From Deltaproteobacteria bacterium (GTDB lineage Bacteria; Myxococcota_A; Polyangia; GCA-2747355): DNA of 64,000 nucleotides. Shown one piece after another: positions 16,835-26,040 of this stretch (position 1 is the stretch's first letter; every line of letters begins with the position of its first letter). Both the position numbers and the translations under genes were made by a program. The DNA is taken from assembly GCA_020633415.1 (NCBI GenBank), contig JACKDQ010000011.1:86126-150125 (forward strand), in the 5' to 3' direction. The notes under the pieces are model-generated. The model had not been told where the DNA came from, searched no databases, and worked only from the letters and a program-made list of their open reading frames with translations.

Positions 16835-17929
16835 ATGAGATGTAACTTACACAGATATAGCCAACACGGATGCAACTTACGCAGTGGGTTGATCGGCCTG
16901 CTGGCCTTGCTGGCGGTCTGCGTCTCGACGGGTTGTAGTAGCCAAAGCACCGCAACAACCGACGCGCGCAGATCGGACGCGAAAGCACTCGATGGCGGCG
17001 TTCTCGATGGACCGCGAGGCGATGGTCAAGCAGCCGATGCTACGATCGCCGATGCTGCGATAGGCGATGGCGCAGCGGTCGATGCGGCCGCGGTTGACGG
17101 TACCGCAACCGATAGCGCGATCGCTGATGCGAGTTCGCCCGCCGACGGCAGTTCGATGGACGCCAAGGCAAGCGGCCCCTACAGCTGGAATCGCGCCTCG
17201 GACCAACTGATCGCGGCCTACGCTGGATTGGGCGGCGGAATGAATCCCGTTTGCGCGGCAGTGTCCGGCAAGACGCCTTGCACCTTCGTCAACCTGATGG
17301 GCGACGGCACGCTCTACATCGGCGGGAACTTCAACGGCGGATTGGTGCGGATGGCCCGTCTTTGTCCCAAAGAGATCCAAGCACTGCTCACTCAGCTGGC
17401 ACCCGAAAACTGGAAGACCACGCCAACCAGCTACGGCACCGCAGGGCTTTGTGACAGCGGCAAGCAAGCGTTGAGCGTCGACCTGCTCCAGATCGGCCAA
17501 CGCTCGCTAACCCACGCCGGCTACTGCTCGAACACCTTACCCTCCGGCGTCGAGCCGATCACCAAGTCGATCCAGTCCGCGCTCAGTGCGATGAGCGGTC
17601 AGCTCAGCGTGCAGGGAACCGACATCCAACCGCAGCGTAGCTGGGTCGCCCTACAGGGCCCGCTGACGGCGCCCGGGACCTATCTTCCCGACCCGCAATA
17701 CATCCACAGCTGGCCGCAGACCAAAACCGATCCCAGGCTGTACATCCACAGCAACTACAACGAGGGCTTCGTGATCGACGGTAACGACGTCGCTACCGTC
17801 TATGGGCTAACGGTCGATCCGAAGACCAACGTGCGCTTCGTGGTGATCGACGGCAAGACCTACCAAGCGCCACTGATCAGCGAGGCACCGAGTAAAGGCG
17901 TTGGCCTTCCCTCAAACTGTACGCCCTAG
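16835..17929 (+). CDS. lipoprotein with Asp/Ala-rich linker, function unknown
   Basis: A 364-residue protein with a long, basic, Cys-containing n-region, a hydrophobic stretch and lipobox VSTGC (near residue 34). Residues 40-115 are a low-complexity linker of Asp, Gly, Ala and Ile, the kind that follows the lipid anchor in many myxobacterial surface proteins. The globular part (115-364) has six cysteines, an early GGGMNPVCAAVSGKTPC and YIHSWPQTKTDPRLYIHSNYNEGF; I do not recognise the fold. GGGGG six bases before the ATG supports the start. The first codons contain an imperfect repeat of GATGtAACTTACaCAG, so a later TTG start near 16889 is an alternative. Confidence 0.7.
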   Translation: MRCNLHRYSQHGCNLRSGLIGLLALLAVCVSTGCSSQSTATTDARRSDAKALDGGVLDGPRGDGQAADATIADAAIGDGAAVDAAAVDGTATDSAIADASSPADGSSMDAKASGPYSWNRASDQLIAAYAGLGGGMNPVCAAVSGKTPCTFVNLMGDGTLYIGGNFNGGLVRMARLCPKEIQALLTQLAPENWKTTPTSYGTAGLCDSGKQALSVDLLQIGQRSLTHAGYCSNTLPSGVEPITKSIQSALSAMSGQLSVQGTDIQPQRSWVALQGPLTAPGTYLPDPQYIHSWPQTKTDPRLYIHSNYNEGFVIDGNDVATVYGLTVDPKTNVRFVVIDGKTYQAPLISEAPSKGVGLPSNCTP

Positions 17930-17971
17930 CAGCGTGCTGAAGCGACTTGTGCGCCAGTTGAGCGCAGTAGG

Positions 17972-18883
17972 CTAGTCGTGCTGCGCGCTGTCGGCCGGCG
18001 ACTGATAGCGGTCGAGGGCGAACGGCAAGCGCAGGTGATCCCAATAGCGCTCGGGAACCTGATAGTTGCCAATGCCGACTTCCTCTGCGACCGGCTTCTG
18101 GTAGCTACCAAACAACTGGTCCCAAACCATCGTCGTGTTGCCGAAGTTTGAGCATGACTCTTCGAGTACCGTCGAGTGATGGTGGCGGTGCACTTCGGGT
18201 GTCGCGAGTAGCCGATTGAGCCACTGGCTGTACATCGCGATGTTGGCGTGCTGCAGCAAGCCGTGGACACTCATGAAGATCAGCCAGGTATAGAACACCG
18301 GCTGCGGCGTGCCGAGGATCAACAGGATACCGGACTCGCCGCCGACCTTGATCAACACGTTGAACGGGTGAGATCGCGCGGAGGCCCAAAGGTGCAAGTG
18401 CTGTGGTGTGTGGTGGACCGCGTGCACACGCCAGCCGACGGACGTCACGTGCATCAGTCGGTGAGCCCAGTAGACCGGAAAGTCGGCGACGACGACCGCC
18501 AGCGCGAACTGGGCCACGAATGGCCAGTTGCTCGGCCAGAGGCCAAGGCCGCTCTGCCCCTGCTGATGCGCGATCACCGCAGCAAGCATGATCAAACCGG
18601 CCTTGGCCAGCGGGGCAACAAGCTGCGAAGAAACCAAGGTGTGCGCGATGTCGAGCAGCAATGTTCTACGCGGCGGCTGCCATTTTTCGCGATGGGGCAT
18701 CAACAGCTCAAGCGACCAGATCAGTGCGCTCGCCCCGAGCAGCGCGATGATCACGACGGTCATCGGCGCAGCCCCGCCAAGCAATGGCTTCGTCACCAAC
18801 GCCGTGGTGATCGCCAGCGTGGCGGGATAACAGAGTCCCCCCACCACGCGCCGCCACAATCGTTGGTCCGTCGTCCGATCCAT
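17972..18883 (-). CDS. sterol desaturase / fatty acid hydroxylase superfamily membrane protein
   Basis: A 303-residue integral membrane protein with about four hydrophobic segments and the three histidine boxes of the superfamily: HRLMH (near residue 141), HAVHH (near 155) and HRHHH (near 232), which hold a di-iron centre. Such enzymes hydroxylate or desaturate lipids, including fatty acids, sterols and hopanoids, using oxygen. The substrate cannot be read from sequence. It is divergent from a TetR-family regulator gene 79 bases away, which suggests regulation by that protein. A hopanoid-type cyclase is encoded 37 kb away, so a hopanoid substrate is possible but speculative. Confidence 0.88.
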   Translation of the reverse strand: MDRTTDQRLWRRVVGGLCYPATLAITTALVTKPLLGGAAPMTVVIIALLGASALIWSLELLMPHREKWQPPRRTLLLDIAHTLVSSQLVAPLAKAGLIMLAAVIAHQQGQSGLGLWPSNWPFVAQFALAVVVADFPVYWAHRLMHVTSVGWRVHAVHHTPQHLHLWASARSHPFNVLIKVGGESGILLILGTPQPVFYTWLIFMSVHGLLQHANIAMYSQWLNRLLATPEVHRHHHSTVLEESCSNFGNTTMVWDQLFGSYQKPVAEEVGIGNYQVPERYWDHLRLPFALDRYQSPADSAQHD

Positions 18884-18895
18884 CTCGCGCCCTTA

Positions 18896-18911
18896 TTGGC
18901 AGAGCTGACAA
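18896..18911. promoter_or_regulatory. candidate TetR-type operator
   Basis: TTGgCAGagCTGaCAA is an imperfect inverted repeat (TTG.CAG / CTG.CAA) in the 79-base gap between the divergent hydroxylase and TetR genes. Position and symmetry suit a TetR-family dimer. Not tested against any known operator. Confidence 0.35.
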
Positions 18912-18962
18912 TAGCGCCACGGCGGCTGTTGTCAACGCTGAACCCAACTGATATTGATAACC

Positions 18963-19577
18963 ATGGGCGATCAAAAGCGAATACGGCGCGACCCCGAGGC
19001 CGCCCGCCAACTGATCCTCGATGCGGCGGCGGCGGTGATCGCCGAACTGGGACCCGATCGGGCAACGCTAACCGCGGTGGCAAGACGCGCCGGCATCAGC
19101 CACGGCCTGATCACCCATTACTTCGGCACCCAGCGCGCCTTGGTCGAACACGTGTTCGAGCAGCGAATGACCGCGTTGCGCCACACGGTGATCGAGCAAA
19201 TGCTCGAGCGCGGGGGCATCGAGGATCTGCGTGCGCTAGTCGCCACGGTGATCAACGAAATTCAGGCACCGGAAAGCGGTCGGCTGATCGCCTGGGCGTT
19301 TCTCTCAGGTGCTGCGGCACGCAGCGATTTCTTTGCCCGCGAGAACCGCGGGATGGAGCAAATCGCCGACGTCGCATCAACGCTAGTCAAAGCCGGCGAA
19401 GCACAGCGCGATACCATCGAGCGACTGATGATCTTGATTTGGTGCGCAGCAGTGGCCTACGCCGGAGCGAGCGACGTGCTCTGGCCAGCGCTCGGACGCG
19501 AGGCTAGCGCAGAGCGTGACGACGCCTTCGCCGAGATGCTACAGCGAATGGTTGAGCGCGAACTCGAATCGACTTAG
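18963..19577 (+). CDS. TetR/AcrR family transcriptional regulator
   Basis: A 204-residue regulator. The N-terminal helix-turn-helix (ILDAAAAVIAELGPDRATLTAVARRAGISHGLITHYFGTQ in part, residues 15-55) is of the TetR type, with the signature GISHGLITHYFGTQRAL. The C-terminal helical domain would bind a ligand, of unknown nature. It is divergent from the fatty acid hydroxylase gene, so lipid-responsive repression is a reasonable guess. The ATG at 18963 gives a normal N-terminus; an in-frame TTG nine bases earlier is possible. No clear ribosome site is visible for either. Confidence 0.88.
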   Translation: MGDQKRIRRDPEAARQLILDAAAAVIAELGPDRATLTAVARRAGISHGLITHYFGTQRALVEHVFEQRMTALRHTVIEQMLERGGIEDLRALVATVINEIQAPESGRLIAWAFLSGAAARSDFFARENRGMEQIADVASTLVKAGEAQRDTIERLMILIWCAAVAYAGASDVLWPALGREASAERDDAFAEMLQRMVERELEST

Positions 19578-19662
19578 CGTTACGCCAAACGCGTCGTCGA
19601 GCAGATCGCAAATGCGCCGGGTGCGCGAGCTGATCTGCGGCGCGCCAACCGTCGGCGCAGCT

Positions 19663-20487
19663 TCAGAGCACGGGCACTTTGTCGACGATCGTGGCCAGCA
19701 GCCAGCACCCCGCGTGCTGCTTGGCCCAGCGTTGAGCCTGCACCAAGTTGTCGAAACTGGCCCAACAAGCGACGCGACCATCGGCACGCTTGGCGTAGAC
19801 ACGTACATCCCCGATCGCGACCTCGCGCGGCGTCGTCTCGGCGTCAGCGGTAAGGCCAACGCCTTGCGCGATCAGCGCGCAGCGTTCCGCGACAAAGGGC
19901 ATGTAATAGCCGCTTGGAATGTTGGCGCGGACCCATTCGACAACCCACGGCTCGCGTGGGCCGGTGACCAGACCGCGCGCAGTGCCGAGCACATCGACGA
20001 TATAGCTGCCGGCGGTCGGCAGATCGCGGGTAAACAGATCGTCATGCGCCCGTCGCGCGTGGAAGCGCACATTGCCAATATCGACGATCAGCCAGCGGCC
20101 GCTTCGTTTGGCGAAGTACTGATCGATCTGCGCCCGATCGGTGAACTTCGCGCGAGAGATCGCGATGCACTGAGGGTTGTCCAAAGGCATCGCCACCCGC
20201 GTTCGGCGCAGCGCTTGAGCTGTGCTCAGCAGGCGTTTCGGGCGAATCAAGCCGACCCTGGCATCCTCGCAGCGTCCCGGCCGCTCGATGCGAGCGACGA
20301 CCGCGCATTCGAGCTCGAGAGTATGCGCACCGATCTCATCGGGCCGATCGGCGACCGCCGCTAACGACGAAAGATGGGCGGTGGCATTCGCGTCGAGCGC
20401 GACAACGAAACGGTCGCCTGGGCTCAGCTGAGCTGGATCCAGATCCTGCCAGACCACACGACGCGCATCGCTCGCTTGGGGTTTCAT
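19663..20487 (-). CDS. hypothetical protein
   Basis: A 274-residue protein I cannot assign. It has no signal peptide or membrane segment from the ATG at 20487 (MKPQASDARRVVWQDLDPAQ). The N-terminal half reads like a small beta-rich domain (GDRFVVALDANATAHL), the middle contains RWLIVDIGNVRFHARRAHDD and GSYIVDVLGTARGLV, and the C-terminus ends with GCWLLATIVDKVPVL. The frame is open up to a GTG at 20559, but this overlaps the divergent gene and has no ribosome site. Codon use matches the neighbours, and the long uninterrupted frame supports a real gene. Confidence 0.55.
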   Translation of the reverse strand: MKPQASDARRVVWQDLDPAQLSPGDRFVVALDANATAHLSSLAAVADRPDEIGAHTLELECAVVARIERPGRCEDARVGLIRPKRLLSTAQALRRTRVAMPLDNPQCIAISRAKFTDRAQIDQYFAKRSGRWLIVDIGNVRFHARRAHDDLFTRDLPTAGSYIVDVLGTARGLVTGPREPWVVEWVRANIPSGYYMPFVAERCALIAQGVGLTADAETTPREVAIGDVRVYAKRADGRVACWASFDNLVQAQRWAKQHAGCWLLATIVDKVPVL

Positions 20488-20651
20488 CTGCTTGATTGTC
20501 AGCGTTGCAGGCGCGTCCAACAAGCACTGCGATGGGGACGGCGTCCACCCAATTGGCACCGCCGAGGGTCGGAATTCTTCTCAGCGGCGCAGCTAACTAT
20601 TCGAAAACAGAAGGCAGCGGTTCTGGCATTTGCGTTGCATTTCGGCTGTGG

Positions 20652-22331
20652 ATGAGTCGACTCGTATCGATCCTGCTAGCCGCGCTGGTCGCCGCTAGCA
20701 CCGCGCCGCCGGCGATCGCCGGCGGAACCGGTCAAGCAGGCCTAATCCACCCAGCCCAACGCCGGCTCGCTCGCCAGGGCGAGGTGTTTTATCGCAGTAA
20801 CGGCAAGCGGCACATCGTCGTGCTGCCCTCGTTGACGCTGCGCAGCGACACGCTGGCCGCGATCAAAGGCGTAACCAAGTACGAGGATCGCTCGTTTTGG
20901 GCGCTGCTGATGCTCAAGGATCCACGAACACGCTTGAGCATGCTGACCTCAGAGAAGATCGCGCCGGCCGTCGTCGACTATTACATCAACGACTTGCTCG
21001 GCAACCGGCAAGCGCGCAGTCGCCTGACGCTCTACAGCGCCAACGACAATCACATGAAACCGCTGACGACGAAGCTGCTCGAAGACAAGCCCGAGCTGCT
21101 CGCCAGACTCAAGCTTTCGCTCGATGCCGACAAGGACGCCGTAAAATTCGTTTGGCCATTCGTCACCACCGACAAGGAATGGAAACTGGCCGACATGCTG
21201 GGCATCGCGGTACTCGGCCCGGGAAGCGGCCAAACCGAGCGCTTCGGCACCAAGACGGGTTCCAAGCGAGCGTTTAGCTTGGCACGGATTCGCCAGCCCA
21301 GGGGCCGCACCGGACTGAAGAGCGTCGAGCAAGTCGTCGCGGCGGTTGACAGTCTGGTGACCGGCTATCGCCGACAGATCCGTCGCAGCGTTGCGCTGAG
21401 CGGCAGTCTGCGCTTTCGCCGCGCTTTCGCTCGGGCCAGCAACGATCCGCATACCTTGGGCGTGCCGAAAAACGCGATGGTCAAACTCGAAGACGGCGTC
21501 TCGGGTAACGGCAATGCGGTCCTCGATCTGCGGCCGCTGTATTCACTTTCCGGCAAAGCACGAACGGCGCGCATCCGTGAGCTGCTCGGCAAGATGAAAT
21601 TCAACGACGAGACGACCAGTTGGAGAAAGTTTGCCGAGGAGATCAACAGCATGGGCGCGATCGTCGAAGTTTTCGTTCCCAACGAAGGTTCGCCGAGCGT
21701 CCAAGTGATGATCACCGCCGGCGGCCAGGTGCGTGTGCTCTCGACCCACGGACAGCTGTTCGCCGACAAGGACCAGCAGGTCTACGCCGGCTGTCACACG
21801 ATCGCCGATGCACCCTATTTGAAGGAACTCCATCTTGCTGGCGAGCGCGTCGGCAAGGTGCTGGCCAAGCGCGGCGTGCGCGGACGGTTCGCAATCGACT
21901 TCGTCGTCGGACGAGATCAACGAGGACGCTGGCAGGCCAACGCGGTGGAGATCAACCTGCGCTCGGGTGGGACGACGCACCCCTACGAGATCGCACGGCT
22001 GCTGACCGACAGCAGCTACGACAACAAGCACGGCGTACTGACCAAGACAACCGCCGCCGGCAAGGTGCGCCAAGTGCACTATTTTGCCAGCGACAACTTC
22101 ATCGACAAGGCCTTCCTCGGCATGTCACCCGCGCAGATCATCGCCCTCGCCAAGCGCAGCGGACTGCACTATGACCGCAAGACCGAGACCGGCGTGGCGC
22201 TGCATATGATTCAGACCGTGACTAGCGTGGGGAAGATCGGCTTCACGGCAATCGGCGAAACGGCGGCGCAGGCTAAGCAGCTTTACCAGGATTTCCAGCG
22301 TCAGATGATCGAGCTCGCCAAGGCTCGCTAA
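20652..22331 (+). CDS. PGM1-like ATP-grasp protein with possible signal peptide
   Basis: A 559-residue protein matching the pre-ATP-grasp plus ATP-grasp arrangement of peptide ligases like PGM1: VVLPSLTLRSDTLAAIKGVTKYEDR, LTLYSANDNHMKPLTTKLLED and FGTKTGSKRAFSLARI, followed by the ATP-grasp core with VKLEDGVSGNGNAV and the metal-binding NAVEINLRSGGTTHPYE. Known relatives join amino acids in natural-product synthesis. The ATG at 20652 begins MSRLVSILLAALVAASTAPPAIAGG, which looks like a cleavable signal peptide. That is odd for an ATP-using enzyme; an upstream GTG at 20496 would remove that property. No good ribosome site distinguishes the starts. No partner biosynthetic genes are adjacent. 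Confidence 0.75.
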   Translation: MSRLVSILLAALVAASTAPPAIAGGTGQAGLIHPAQRRLARQGEVFYRSNGKRHIVVLPSLTLRSDTLAAIKGVTKYEDRSFWALLMLKDPRTRLSMLTSEKIAPAVVDYYINDLLGNRQARSRLTLYSANDNHMKPLTTKLLEDKPELLARLKLSLDADKDAVKFVWPFVTTDKEWKLADMLGIAVLGPGSGQTERFGTKTGSKRAFSLARIRQPRGRTGLKSVEQVVAAVDSLVTGYRRQIRRSVALSGSLRFRRAFARASNDPHTLGVPKNAMVKLEDGVSGNGNAVLDLRPLYSLSGKARTARIRELLGKMKFNDETTSWRKFAEEINSMGAIVEVFVPNEGSPSVQVMITAGGQVRVLSTHGQLFADKDQQVYAGCHTIADAPYLKELHLAGERVGKVLAKRGVRGRFAIDFVVGRDQRGRWQANAVEINLRSGGTTHPYEIARLLTDSSYDNKHGVLTKTTAAGKVRQVHYFASDNFIDKAFLGMSPAQIIALAKRSGLHYDRKTETGVALHMIQTVTSVGKIGFTAIGETAAQAKQLYQDFQRQMIELAKAR

Positions 22332-22345
22332 CCGGCCGTTGAACG

Positions 22346-22873
22346 CTAGTGCTGCATGTGACCGCCGGCATGCCCTTTGCCTGGCCCGGAAATGATCTCA
22401 CCGCATGCGAGCATCTTTTTGCCGTAGTAGGGATTGCGAACGGCTTTGTCGCGCTGAAGCCAGCTGGCCTTGGCCATCGAGCAAAACACGACGTTAACGT
22501 CACTCGGCTTGGACAAAGTCGCCCAAAGCGCCATCGGCCGGCTGAGCGCCTTGAAGCTTTCACGCATCGCCGCTACATCCTTGGCTTTGGCAAGCGTCGC
22601 GGCAGCGGCGACCAGCTTCTGCGGCAGCTGGGCGTATTGCTTGGCATGCTCACCTTTGAGGCCCTTGGCGCTGATCTTCTTAGCAAGCAGGCTGATCTGT
22701 TTGGCATGGTTTGCCACACTCGCTGTGCTGTCGCTGGCCAATGCCGATTGGATCGCGAGGTACTTTGTGAGCACCGGCTGCATCGCTTTGTCGAATCGCG
22801 CTGATGAGGCCTTTGCCGAGAGCGGCAGTGCTGTCGCGATCAGCAAGATAATCCCTTCGATAATTCTTCTCAT
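22346..22873 (-). CDS. DUF3347-type periplasmic copper-associated protein
   Basis: A 175-residue protein with signal peptide (MRRIIEGIILLIATALPLSA) and a helical mature domain like DUF3347, a module usually found on or beside CusB adaptors. Diagnostic segments are VNVVFCSMAKASWLQRDKAVRNPYYGKKMLACGEI, with two cysteines and a methionine that may bind copper, and the tail GKGHAGGHMQH, rich in His and Met. It is the last gene of the cus operon, nine bases after the pump gene, and likely acts as a periplasmic metal carrier or pump accessory. Convergent with the ATP-grasp gene across 14 bases. Confidence 0.8.
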   Translation of the reverse strand: MRRIIEGIILLIATALPLSAKASSARFDKAMQPVLTKYLAIQSALASDSTASVANHAKQISLLAKKISAKGLKGEHAKQYAQLPQKLVAAAATLAKAKDVAAMRESFKALSRPMALWATLSKPSDVNVVFCSMAKASWLQRDKAVRNPYYGKKMLACGEIISGPGKGHAGGHMQH

Positions 22874-22882
22874 GCTGTCTCC

Positions 22883-25800
22883 CTAGAGGTTTTCGTTGAC
22901 GGCTGGACCCGTCGATTGAAGCTTGCGGTAGCGATAGAGGTAGTACAAAGCGGGCACAATGACTAACGTCAGCACTGCCGACGAGAGCAAGCCGCCGACC
23001 ATCGGTGCCGCGATCCGTTTCATCACGCGTGCGCCGGTCTCCGTGCCATACATCACCGGCAGAAGGCCGATCAGCGTGGTGGCGACCGTCATCAACTTGG
23101 GTCGCACGCGCTCCACAGCCCCTACAGTGATCGCCACGCGAAGTTGAGCAGCATTGCTCAGCTGCCCCGCCGCCTGCGCGTCGTCGAGAGCACGGTCGAG
23201 GTAGACCAGCATCACAACGCCAGTCTCCGCGGCCAAACCGGCCAGCGCGATGAAACCAACGGCCGCAGCAGCAGAGACATTGTAGTCGAGCCCCCAAATC
23301 AACCACACGCCACCGACCAGCGCGAAGGGCAGCGTGAGCATCACGATGCAGCTCTTGGCGATGCTACGGAAGTGCAGATAGAGCAACATGAAAACGATCA
23401 CCAACGTTAGCGGAATCACCTTCCACAGGGCCTCGCTGACCCGCTGCATGTACTCCCACTGCCCAGACCAAATGACCGACACACCCGGCGGAAATTTTAC
23501 CCTTGATTCCACCTCCGCCTTTGCCCGCTTGACGTAGCCGCCGATGTCCGAGGTCCTCAGATCGACAAAGATCCAGGCGGTGCGGCGCGCATTCTCGCTC
23601 TTGATCGCCGGTGGCCCCTTCTTGACCGAGATGTCGGCGATTTGCCCAAGCGGAACTGTGTGTCCCATCGGCGTCGGCACCGGTATACGGTGGAGCTTCT
23701 GCAAATCATCGCGCAGCTCCCGTGGAAAGCGCACGTTGACCGGGTAGCGCTCGAGACCCTCCACCGTATGGGTGACGTTCATCCCACCCAGCGCACTTTT
23801 GATCACGTCCTGAACATCGCCGACCGTCAGCCCAAAGCGCGCCGCCTCGGTCCGCCGCACGTCGATGTCGATGAAGTTTCCGCCGGTCGCCCGCTCAGCA
23901 TAGGCCGAGAGCGTGTCGGGAAGCGTGCGAAGCACTGCCTCGATCTGTCCACCCAGCCTCGACAGTTGCTCGAGGTCCGCGCCCATCAGCTTGATCCCCA
24001 ACGGGGTCTTGATGCCGGTAGCCAGCATGTCGATGCGAGTCTTGATCGGCATCGTCCAGGCGTTGGTCAGTCCGGGGAATTGCACCATCGCATCGAGTTC
24101 AGCGACGATCTGCTTGAGCGTCTTGCCCGCCGGCCAACTGCTCCGCTCTTTGAGGATGATCGTCGTCTCGATCATCGATAGCGGCGCGGGGTCGGTCGCG
24201 GTCTCGGCTCGACCGATCTTTCCGGAAACATGCGCGACCTGCGGATGCGCAGCGATGATCTTGTCGGTCTGTTGGAGCAGCTCCTTGGCCTTCGTGATAC
24301 TCAGCCCGGGTGGTGTGGTCGGCATGTAGAGCAGATCGCCCTCGTTGAGCGGCGGCATGAATTCCGACCCGACCTTGCTCCAAGGCACGATCGTCGCAAC
24401 AACTAGAGCCGCGCTGAGGATCACCGTGGCGCGGGGGAACCGCAATACTTGCTTGATCAGCGGTCGGTAGGCCCAGATAAAAAAGCGACTGAGCGGATTG
24501 CTCTGCTCGCTACGCATCCGCCCGCGCACGAAGTAATACATCAGCACGGGGATGATCGTAATCGCCAGAATAGACGCAGCCGCCATCGCAAACGTCTTGG
24601 TGTAGGCCAGCGGCGCAAACAGCCGCCCCGCTTGCTGCTGGAGCGAAAAGACCGGCAGAAAACTCACAGTGATGATCAGCAGCGAGAAGAACAGCGCCGG
24701 TCCCACCTCTTTGGCGGCGCGCAAGACCAGCTCGAGTCGCGTGTCGTCACTGATCGACATCAGGGGCCGCTGGCCACCAGCACCCTCGAAATGTTTGTGG
24801 AGGTTTTCGACCATCACGATCGAGGCGTCGACCATCACACCGATCGCGATTGCGATCCCCCCTAAACTCATGATGTTGGCGCTGATGCCCAGCAAGCGCA
24901 TGAGCAGCAGCGCCGCCAGGATGCCCAGCGGAACGGTGATGATCGCCACCAGTGCCGAACGAAAGTGCAGCAAGAAGATGATGCAGATCAAGGCAACAAC
25001 GCCAAGCTCCTCGACGAGCTTCGAGATCAATGTCTTGATCGCACGCAGGATCAACTTCGAGCGGTCGTAGGATACCTTGATCTCAACGCCCGGCGGCAGG
25101 CCGCTCTTCAGCTGCTCGAGCCGCTGCTTGACGCGTTCGATCACTTTGAGCGCGTTTTCGCCAAAACGCATCACAACGATGCCCGCCACCGCTTCACCTC
25201 GGCCATCGATCTCGGCGATGCCGCGCCGGATCTCTGGTCCGAGCTGAACGTTGGCCACCTGCGCCAAGAGAATCGGCGTATGGCTCTTGTTGTCGACGCC
25301 GACGGGAACATTTTTCAAGTCGTCCACCGACTTGAAATACCCCTTGCCGCGCACCATAAATTCCGACTCGGCCATCTCGAGCAGTCGCCCACCGACGTCC
25401 ATGTTCGAGCGCACGATCGCGCGCTTAACTTTAGCGAGCGGAATGTTGTAGGCGCGCAGTCTCTCGGGGTCGACCTCTACCTGGTATTGCTTAACGAATC
25501 CGCCGAGGCTGGCGACCTCGGCCACTCCCGGCAGCGCCATCAACTCGTAACGCAGATACCAGTCCTGAATCGAGCGCAGCTGGGCCAGGTCATGCTTCTC
25601 TGAAACCAACGCGTATTGAAACACCCAGCCGACACCGGTTGCATCGGGTCCAAGTTGCGGCGTCACACCCGTCGGAAGGCGCCCTTGCACAAAGTTGAGG
25701 TACTCCAGAACGCGCGAGCGTGCCCAATAGATGTCGGTACCGTCTTCGAAGATCACGTAGACCAGCGAGAAGCCGAAGAAAGAATAGCCGCGCACGTTCT

Positions 25801-26038
25801 TGGCGTGTGGCACAGAAAGCATCGCGGTCGTCAGCGGGTAGGTGACTTGGTCTTCGACGACCTGTGGCGCTTGGCCCTTATGCTCAGTGAAGACGATCAC
25901 CTGGACATCGGACAGGTCAGGAATCGCGTCAACCGGCGTGGTGCTCAGCGCCCATACGCCAGCCGCAACAAGCGTCCCCGCGAGCACTACGACGAGAAAC
26001 TTGTTCCGCAGCGATCTCTCGATGATCCACTCGATCAT
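22883..26038 (-). CDS. cusA: Cu(I)/Ag(I) efflux RND pump, CusA type
   Basis: A 1051-residue inner-membrane RND pump of the heavy-metal class, with twelve predicted membrane helices. The fourth-helix sequence GGIAIAIGVMVDASIVMVEN is the form seen in copper/silver pumps (CusA) rather than the DFG form of zinc/cobalt pumps. Methionines in MPPLNEGDLLYMPTTPPGLS, AWTMPIKTRIDMLA and KLMGADLEQL agree with the methionine relay of CusA. It uses the proton gradient to move metal from periplasm to the outside with the adaptor and channel encoded upstream. The ATG at 26038 lies two bases after the adaptor stop, so the genes are coupled. Full length. Confidence 0.93.
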   Translation of the reverse strand: MIEWIIERSLRNKFLVVVLAGTLVAAGVWALSTTPVDAIPDLSDVQVIVFTEHKGQAPQVVEDQVTYPLTTAMLSVPHAKNVRGYSFFGFSLVYVIFEDGTDIYWARSRVLEYLNFVQGRLPTGVTPQLGPDATGVGWVFQYALVSEKHDLAQLRSIQDWYLRYELMALPGVAEVASLGGFVKQYQVEVDPERLRAYNIPLAKVKRAIVRSNMDVGGRLLEMAESEFMVRGKGYFKSVDDLKNVPVGVDNKSHTPILLAQVANVQLGPEIRRGIAEIDGRGEAVAGIVVMRFGENALKVIERVKQRLEQLKSGLPPGVEIKVSYDRSKLILRAIKTLISKLVEELGVVALICIIFLLHFRSALVAIITVPLGILAALLLMRLLGISANIMSLGGIAIAIGVMVDASIVMVENLHKHFEGAGGQRPLMSISDDTRLELVLRAAKEVGPALFFSLLIITVSFLPVFSLQQQAGRLFAPLAYTKTFAMAAASILAITIIPVLMYYFVRGRMRSEQSNPLSRFFIWAYRPLIKQVLRFPRATVILSAALVVATIVPWSKVGSEFMPPLNEGDLLYMPTTPPGLSITKAKELLQQTDKIIAAHPQVAHVSGKIGRAETATDPAPLSMIETTIILKERSSWPAGKTLKQIVAELDAMVQFPGLTNAWTMPIKTRIDMLATGIKTPLGIKLMGADLEQLSRLGGQIEAVLRTLPDTLSAYAERATGGNFIDIDVRRTEAARFGLTVGDVQDVIKSALGGMNVTHTVEGLERYPVNVRFPRELRDDLQKLHRIPVPTPMGHTVPLGQIADISVKKGPPAIKSENARRTAWIFVDLRTSDIGGYVKRAKAEVESRVKFPPGVSVIWSGQWEYMQRVSEALWKVIPLTLVIVFMLLYLHFRSIAKSCIVMLTLPFALVGGVWLIWGLDYNVSAAAAVGFIALAGLAAETGVVMLVYLDRALDDAQAAGQLSNAAQLRVAITVGAVERVRPKLMTVATTLIGLLPVMYGTETGARVMKRIAAPMVGGLLSSAVLTLVIVPALYYLYRYRKLQSTGPAVNENL

Positions 26039-26040
26039 GA

